A stretch of 64,000 nucleotides of DNA from Laburnicola sp. R22_1 (taxonomy: Eukaryota; Ascomycota; Dothideomycetes; Pleosporales; Didymosphaeriaceae), in the NCBI GenBank assembly GCA_014281115.1, contig JACONQ010000006.1:806001-870000 (forward strand), written 5' to 3'. The translations under genes and the position numbers were made by a program. Below are positions 59,345 through 64,000 of this stretch, piece after piece (position 1 is the first letter of the stretch; each line of letters starts with the position of its first letter). Below the pieces are notes generated by a model. That model saw only the letters and a list, made by a program, of their open reading frames with translations. It was not told the origin of the DNA and did no database searches.

Positions 59345-61355
59345 TTACCAGGGCGCTGTCCATGACGCCGCCTTCTCTTTGTTCCACGCAGCTTGCAGCC
59401 TCTTGATTTGGCCATAGAAAACGATGACATCCTTATCATTCGCTGTTGTACCTTGTTTCGGACGCCAATGGCTTTCAAGCATGTCCACGTATTTGTCCAT
59501 ATCGCCATCGCACCTTCTCTTTGCCATGTCGAATCTTTCGTTCATGTATTCGTCCCAGTAGGCCTTCAGGCCCTGTCTTTCCCACGCATTCTGCATTGTT
59601 CCTTCCATATCTTTCGGGTGATTCTCCAGTTCCTTATCGAGTGCGTCAAGCACTTCACCAATACGCTCTTTCTGTTTCTTGAAAATTTCCTCGATCTTCG
59701 GGCTTTTGAGATACAGACGCGCGCCCAGTAAATGCTTGAGTTTGACGAAGGCTCCCCTGGCGTAATCAATTTTCGGAGGAGCGACCTTTTTGTTTGGACC
59801 TCTGCCGCTTTTCACACCCATAATAGCTTCGGGCATTCCTGGCCTGAACTTTGGGGTGTCCTTTTTGCCCCGGCTATTCTCACTAAAGATTCCTGTGGTT
59901 TTCTTGTCATCCCACATCTGTGTTGGCGTTTTCGCATGTTCCTAAAGAGCATATACGGTTGCTAAAAAGAACTTACTTGTGACTTGGGTCCAGAGTTCAG
60001 CGTAGTCTGCAGATATACGAATTCATCGTCGAAATGGTTCTTGCCTGGATAAGCCCATTTCAAATGATCGGTCGCGGTCCTCTCTTCGCCGTTGTTGTTG
60101 AGTTGGAACTTAGGTGAACCTTCACCTGTCCATGTCCCTTTCCAATAATCGCAAAAGTTAACCCGCTTCTTGATATTTGGATCCGGGTTCGGGAAGTCCT
60201 TGTTCAAAGGTTTTTCTGCGAGCCAGTCGAAGAACTTGGTCACCACCTGCCATTCGAGAACGTGCTCGATCTGATAGTCGCCTTGCGTCAGACCCTTCGC
60301 CGTAGTGGATGTGTCTGGAGCGAAAGCCAGATTGTCGCAGACTTTTGGTTCTTTCATACCGTAGTATGGTGCGTTGCTGGGCTGTTCGAAGACAAAGATC
60401 AGTGACCAAAATCGCTACCTGAAGGTGGAAACAGCCAACTAGGCAAGTTGAAGAGGTGACATACCATTTTGTTGACCTGTGGGTATCTCAAGGCATTAAG
60501 CGCAATGGCACAGGCTTTACCATGCTTATCGGTAGCGCGCTCTTCAAGACCCGCCAAGCCATGAAGAGTGTCAAACGGATCCTCTCGCTCGATGAGAGTA
60601 GACTCTCGCTTGTTGTTGTTGTGTTCTTCTGCTTTCAGATCCTTTGCCACTATGTCGTAGATTTGCTTGCAAGATTTGGTCGGACCAGTTTTGGCAGAGG
60701 CTGAAGTTTTCGAGGCTTTGGCTGAATGCGACTTCGTTGTCCCGGTAGTCTTGTGCGTAGGCTTCTTGTGCGTAGGCTTCTTGTGCGTAGGCTTCTTGTG
60801 TGCAGGCTTCTTATGTGTAGGCTTCTTGTGTGCAGACTTCTTTTTCCTTCCCTTGCTCTTTGGTCGTCTGTGCCTGTCCTTCGGTTTCCGTTGCCGCCCC
60901 CTACTTCTACGCTTCTCCATGTCTTTACTCTTAACTGACTCATGCAGATCTCCAAAGACAACATCTCCCTCATCATAGTGGTCGAAACCATCATGATAAG
61001 CTTCGAAGATGCTCCCATTCGCACTATAAACAAGTCCACCATTAACTTGCTGACTGCTAACGCAATCCGCAATAATAGAAGTAAAAGCAGTGATGCATTC
61101 TTCAGCGCTTTTGCGTTCGGTTTCTTCCACAATTTCAAAGACCACGTCTCCAATGTTGTGAGTTACGGGCGCTGGGTCTGCGATGTGTTGTCCGCATAGA
61201 TCTGTGATGGAGCCGTTCAGTGCATCGTGAAGCCCAGAGAAAGAAACAACAGCCCAGTCAGGAAGAGATACCGCATGACACACTGTTTTCGCAGAGATAA
61301 GGGCGGTGTGTAGACTCAGGAGAGCCACACTTGCAGACAGACCAGCTAACCTCAT
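59345..61355 (-). CDS. Secreted Lys/His-repeat protein with EHVLEWQ C-terminal module
   Basis: Exons (minus): 61355-60465, 60381-59977 and 59917-59345 (an alternative acceptor gives 59941); about 622 residues. A signal peptide starts at MRLAGLSASVALLSLHTALI. Residues about 35-160 form a Cys-containing module (SAEECITAFTSIIADCV, NGGLVYSANGS). A very basic linker contains KKPTHKKPAHKKPTHKK-type repeats. The C-terminal ~300 residues include KVCDNLAFAPD and GDYQIEHVLEWQVVTKFFDW. In my reading the Cys module and the EHVLEWQ module resemble regions that accompany GH18 chitinase/killer-toxin-like proteins of filamentous ascomycetes, but no GH18 domain is present here. Function unknown. Confidence 0.78.
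60749..60840 (+). repeat. 15-bp coding minisatellite
   Basis: About six units of GTAGGCTTCTTGTGC within the preceding gene, encoding KKPTH/KKPAH on the minus strand. 15 bp keeps the frame, so unit number can vary without breaking the protein. Confidence 0.85.
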
Positions 61356-62309
61356 AATTAGATAGGAATAAACGTATACAAGATGAGGTATAATATAACA
61401 GAACTCAGAAGCCAGAAAAAAAAAACGAATATATTCACTAAACAAATAAAGGGGACTGTGGACAAGATAGAATTTAAGCACCCATAATAGATCAAGCCTC
61501 CTTTAAAGACATCGTCTAGATACCAACCGTTTCTCAGAGTCTCATCTGCCACTGTGCCCCCGGAGTCCAAAATACTGGTCTCGGAGTTGTGCACAGTCGT
61601 ACCACAGGAAATCGGAAACCAGTAAGATTAAAATAGTCTACTTCGTACATGCGGTCTCAGTGTATTCTTGGCTGGCAATGTGCGGGATTTACCTGCGAAT
61701 GTGATATTATAAGATAGCTACAGTGGGATAATATTGTATATGTCGTTGAAAGAAGTCAAGATTTTTAATCATACAATGTGGTCGCTAATTACATATAGGT
61801 ATGTACCTGTTTAGAGCTGTACAACCGTCTGCGGAAGGTAGAAGCGGTTAATTTAACAGCTCATGAAAATAGACCAACCGTACTAGGTGAATTTCAAGAG
61901 ATTACGAAGTCTTCGGAGACTGCCTTGCGATTGTGAGATGCCCCTAAGAGGGGGCGGGTTTTGTATGCCCGCAAGCGGCACGGTAGATACGTCTCATCTA
62001 ACAGCTTACATTCAGGCTGTTTGGCGGGACTCTCGGTAAGCCCAAAGGCATCAGTCGTTACCGACCTCAATATGGTCTTTGCTTAAGTCATTCCAATAAC
62101 GGCGCAACATATTAGAGTCCGCATCACTACCTATGTAGTATTCAGGTACTTGTAGTAAGCGAAGTAGCAACTTAGCCACACTTATACTATGGCGCCTACT
62201 AAAAGCACACGTCGAAATAATTCATTGTCAATGCCAAGATAATTACAGGTCAACACTAGCCATATCTATAATAGAAATATAGTTAAAAAGATTATTAAAT
62301 ATATTTTTA

Positions 62310-62425
62310 ACACCTTTTTACGCTCTTTTTAATTAATAAGTAGGGGCTCTGCTTTTTTATTATGTTATTTAAGATAAAAGCCTTTGTTGTCCTACTCCTA
62401 GGTATATTTAATTAACGCCATATAG
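62310..62425 (+). repeat. Dispersed ~100-bp repeat, copy 4
   Basis: Reads TTTTTACGCTCTTTTTAATT, GGGGCTCTGC, TTATGTTATTTAAGATAAAA, GCCTTTGTTGTCCTACTCCT and then TTAACGCCA. Confidence 0.9.
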
Positions 62426-62579
62426 TATAATTAAAATAAAAAAATAAAATTAGTAAAGTTAATAAGTAAATATTTATATAATATTATTACTTTTATTCTT
62501 TTACTTTACTTTTAAAAATTAAGTACTTATATTTATATCTTTTAGTAGTATATAAAATAAAACGTTTTTGTTATAATTT

Positions 62580-62695
62580 ACCTTTTTACGCTCTTTTTAA
62601 TTACTAAGCAGAGGCTCTACTTTTTTTATTATATTATTTAAGATAAAAGCCTTTGTCGTGCTACCCCTAGGTAGTTAATTTAACGCCACACATAA
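62580..62695 (+). repeat. Dispersed ~100-bp repeat, copy 5
   Basis: Direct repeat of copy 4, 268 bp downstream, sharing TTTTTACGCTCTTTTTAATT, AAGCAGAGGCTCTAC, GCCTTTGTCGTGCTACCCCT and TTAACGCCA. Confidence 0.9.
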
Positions 62696-63031
62696 AATAA
62701 AAAAGTAGTTAATAAAAAAAATAGTTCAAAATAAATAAATTTTAAAAAGCTAAAGTTATAAAAACTACTTAGCTAATAGTAACTTATAGTTAATATAAGT
62801 TATAAGTTAGTAGTATAGCCACAGCCTTAGGCGAAGAGGTTAGTACTATGGCATCAGGCATAAGTAGTGTACATGGTCCGCGCACTGCAGGGGCACTGCC
62901 AAGATGATCACGCGATGACTCATAGCCTCTCTACTGACAAAAATACATCTAATTACCTATAGTTTTGTACCAAAACACGTGTACCTTTGTCGTCGCTGCC
63001 ACCCTCGCGTCATCCTCTCCCCATCCACACA

Positions 63032-64000
63032 ATGTCAACACCATCAACTCCACCTCGCCATCGATACCTCTCGCGCGACGAGCGTCTACAGGTGCAGACC
63101 CTGCACCTAGCAGGTCATACACAGACTTTTATTGCCAACTTGTTGGGTTTCTCACGCAGACAAGTTGCCTACGCAATCGCTAGTAACCGCGTCACGCCGA
63201 AGAAACGCTCCGGTCGCCCTCGCAAGCTCACTGATGCCCAAGTTGATGAGCTTGAGGCCTATATCAAATCCTCGCGTACAGCCAGGCAGATGAGCTATCA
63301 GGCTCTTGCAGAGGGACCTTTTGCGGAGTGGGAAGTCACACAATACGCTATACGGACTGCTCTACGCAGCAGAGGGTACACACGTCGAGTCGCCCGTGCA
63401 AAGCCTCCTCTTACTGAGAGAAATCGGCAGATTAGAGTCGCGTGGGCGGAGGAGCACCTCTGCTGGAGCTCTGAGCAATGGTGGAGCATCCTCTGGAGTG
63501 ACGAAACCTGGGTCACTGGCGGCAGGCACAACAAAGTCTGGGTTACTAGGAGACCTGGAGAGGAGCTTGATGATACCTGTATAGTTGAAAAGGTACGTAG
63601 GAAGGCTGGGTGGATGTTCTGGGGCTGCTTCTCAGGCTCTACAAAGGGTCCTTGCCTGTTCTGGGAGAAGGAGTGGAAGAGTATTAATAAGGAGAGCTAC
63701 TGTGAGCGCATTGTGCCCATCGTTGATGGCTGGTTACGTATGAATCCTACTTTAAAATTCATGCAGGATGGGGCGCCAGGGCACTCTGCTGCGTATACTC
63801 GCAATGAGCTTCTTGAGAGAGGCATCTCTCCCATCTACTGGCCACCCTACTCGCCAGACCTCAACCCAATTGAGGCTGTTTGGAACAAGATGAAGGACTA
63901 TATACAGCTGAATTACCCTGATCAAGAAGGTGGGAGACAGCCTACGTATGACGCTCTACGACAGATTGTACGGGAAGCGTGGGACTCAATTACAGTACAG
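63032..64000 (+). CDS. Tc1/mariner-type DD34E transposase, intact, runs off window
   Basis: An uninterrupted frame of 323 codons from ATG 63032 to the end of the window, with no stop and no intron. N-terminal helix-turn-helix: LAGHTQTFIANLLGFSRRQV followed by KKRSGRPRKLT, a GRPR-type motif. Catalytic motifs: LWSDETWVTGG, FMQDGAPGHSA and SPDLNPIEAVWNKMKDY, with 34 residues between the second Asp and the Glu. All three catalytic residues are present and there are no RIP-type lesions, so this copy may be active or very recent. The terminal repeats cannot be tested because the right end is outside the window. Confidence 0.92.
   Translation, partial: MSTPSTPPRHRYLSRDERLQVQTLHLAGHTQTFIANLLGFSRRQVAYAIASNRVTPKKRSGRPRKLTDAQVDELEAYIKSSRTARQMSYQALAEGPFAEWEVTQYAIRTALRSRGYTRRVARAKPPLTERNRQIRVAWAEEHLCWSSEQWWSILWSDETWVTGGRHNKVWVTRRPGEELDDTCIVEKVRRKAGWMFWGCFSGSTKGPCLFWEKEWKSINKESYCERIVPIVDGWLRMNPTLKFMQDGAPGHSAAYTRNELLERGISPIYWPPYSPDLNPIEAVWNKMKDYIQLNYPDQEGGRQPTYDALRQIVREAWDSITVQ

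Larger units (their letters stand above)
61356..63031. other. Intergenic; AT-rich from 62.2 kb with two dispersed-repeat copies
   Basis: 61.36-62.2 kb is the upstream flank of the secreted-protein gene with no recognised content. 62.25-62.82 kb is AT-rich and holds two tandemly arranged copies of the dispersed repeat. From about 62.83 kb GC rises toward the transposase frame. Confidence 0.5.

Noticed and set aside
61356..61481. Upstream extension of the secreted protein to 61481
   Set aside because: AT-rich, hydrophobic and not conserved-looking, while the Met at 61355 starts a standard signal peptide.

Overview
This is a window of a filamentous ascomycete nuclear genome. The genes have many short spliceosomal introns of about 45-115 nt, housekeeping orthologues are recognisable, and the repeats carry the C-to-T / G-to-A decay of repeat-induced point mutation (RIP). 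The gene families and the isochore-like contrast fit Dothideomycetes, probably Pleosporales; that placement is inference.

Layout. 1-7.1 kb is gene-poor and holds a RIP-damaged pogo/Fot1-type transposon (2914-4700). 7.1-24.1 kb is a gene-dense, GC-balanced island: neutral trehalase (+), MBF1 coactivator (+), a hypothetical Ser-rich acidic protein (-), C1-tetrahydrofolate synthase (-), an SH3-like/J-like hypothetical protein (-), a 200-bp MITE-like element, eIF3i (+), and a phosphoglycerate-mutase-family gene (+) that loses its 3' end at the edge of the next block.

24.1-49.05 kb is a very AT-rich block built from nested transposons. An old Ty1/copia element (about 31.8-34.0 plus 48.05-49.05 kb) is split by a chromovirus-like Ty3/gypsy element (34027-48052) with 215-bp LTRs and an AATAC target duplication. 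Three cut-and-paste transposons lie inside the gypsy element: a Tc1 (36585-38708) and two pogo-type elements (39842-41681 and 42122-43994). To the left are a second, inverted copia fragment, a ~700-bp palindrome and a ~5.8-kb element with inverted ends.

49.05-64 kb returns to mixed composition: a membrane-glycoprotein pseudogene, a phosphatidylserine-decarboxylase-like enzyme (-), a GNAT pseudogene, an F-box-like gene (+), a secreted Lys/His-repeat protein (-), AT-rich patches carrying a dispersed ~100-bp repeat, and an intact Tc1-type transposase reading frame running off the right edge.

The housekeeping genes look unlinked in function: trehalose breakdown, transcription, one-carbon metabolism, translation initiation. 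The main biology of the window is genome defence against repeats. Old retroelements are saturated with transitions, later DNA transposons inside them are much less damaged, and genes at the borders (the mutase, the membrane protein, the GNAT gene) are broken. No tools were used; exon boundaries come from reading splice sites and frame continuity.
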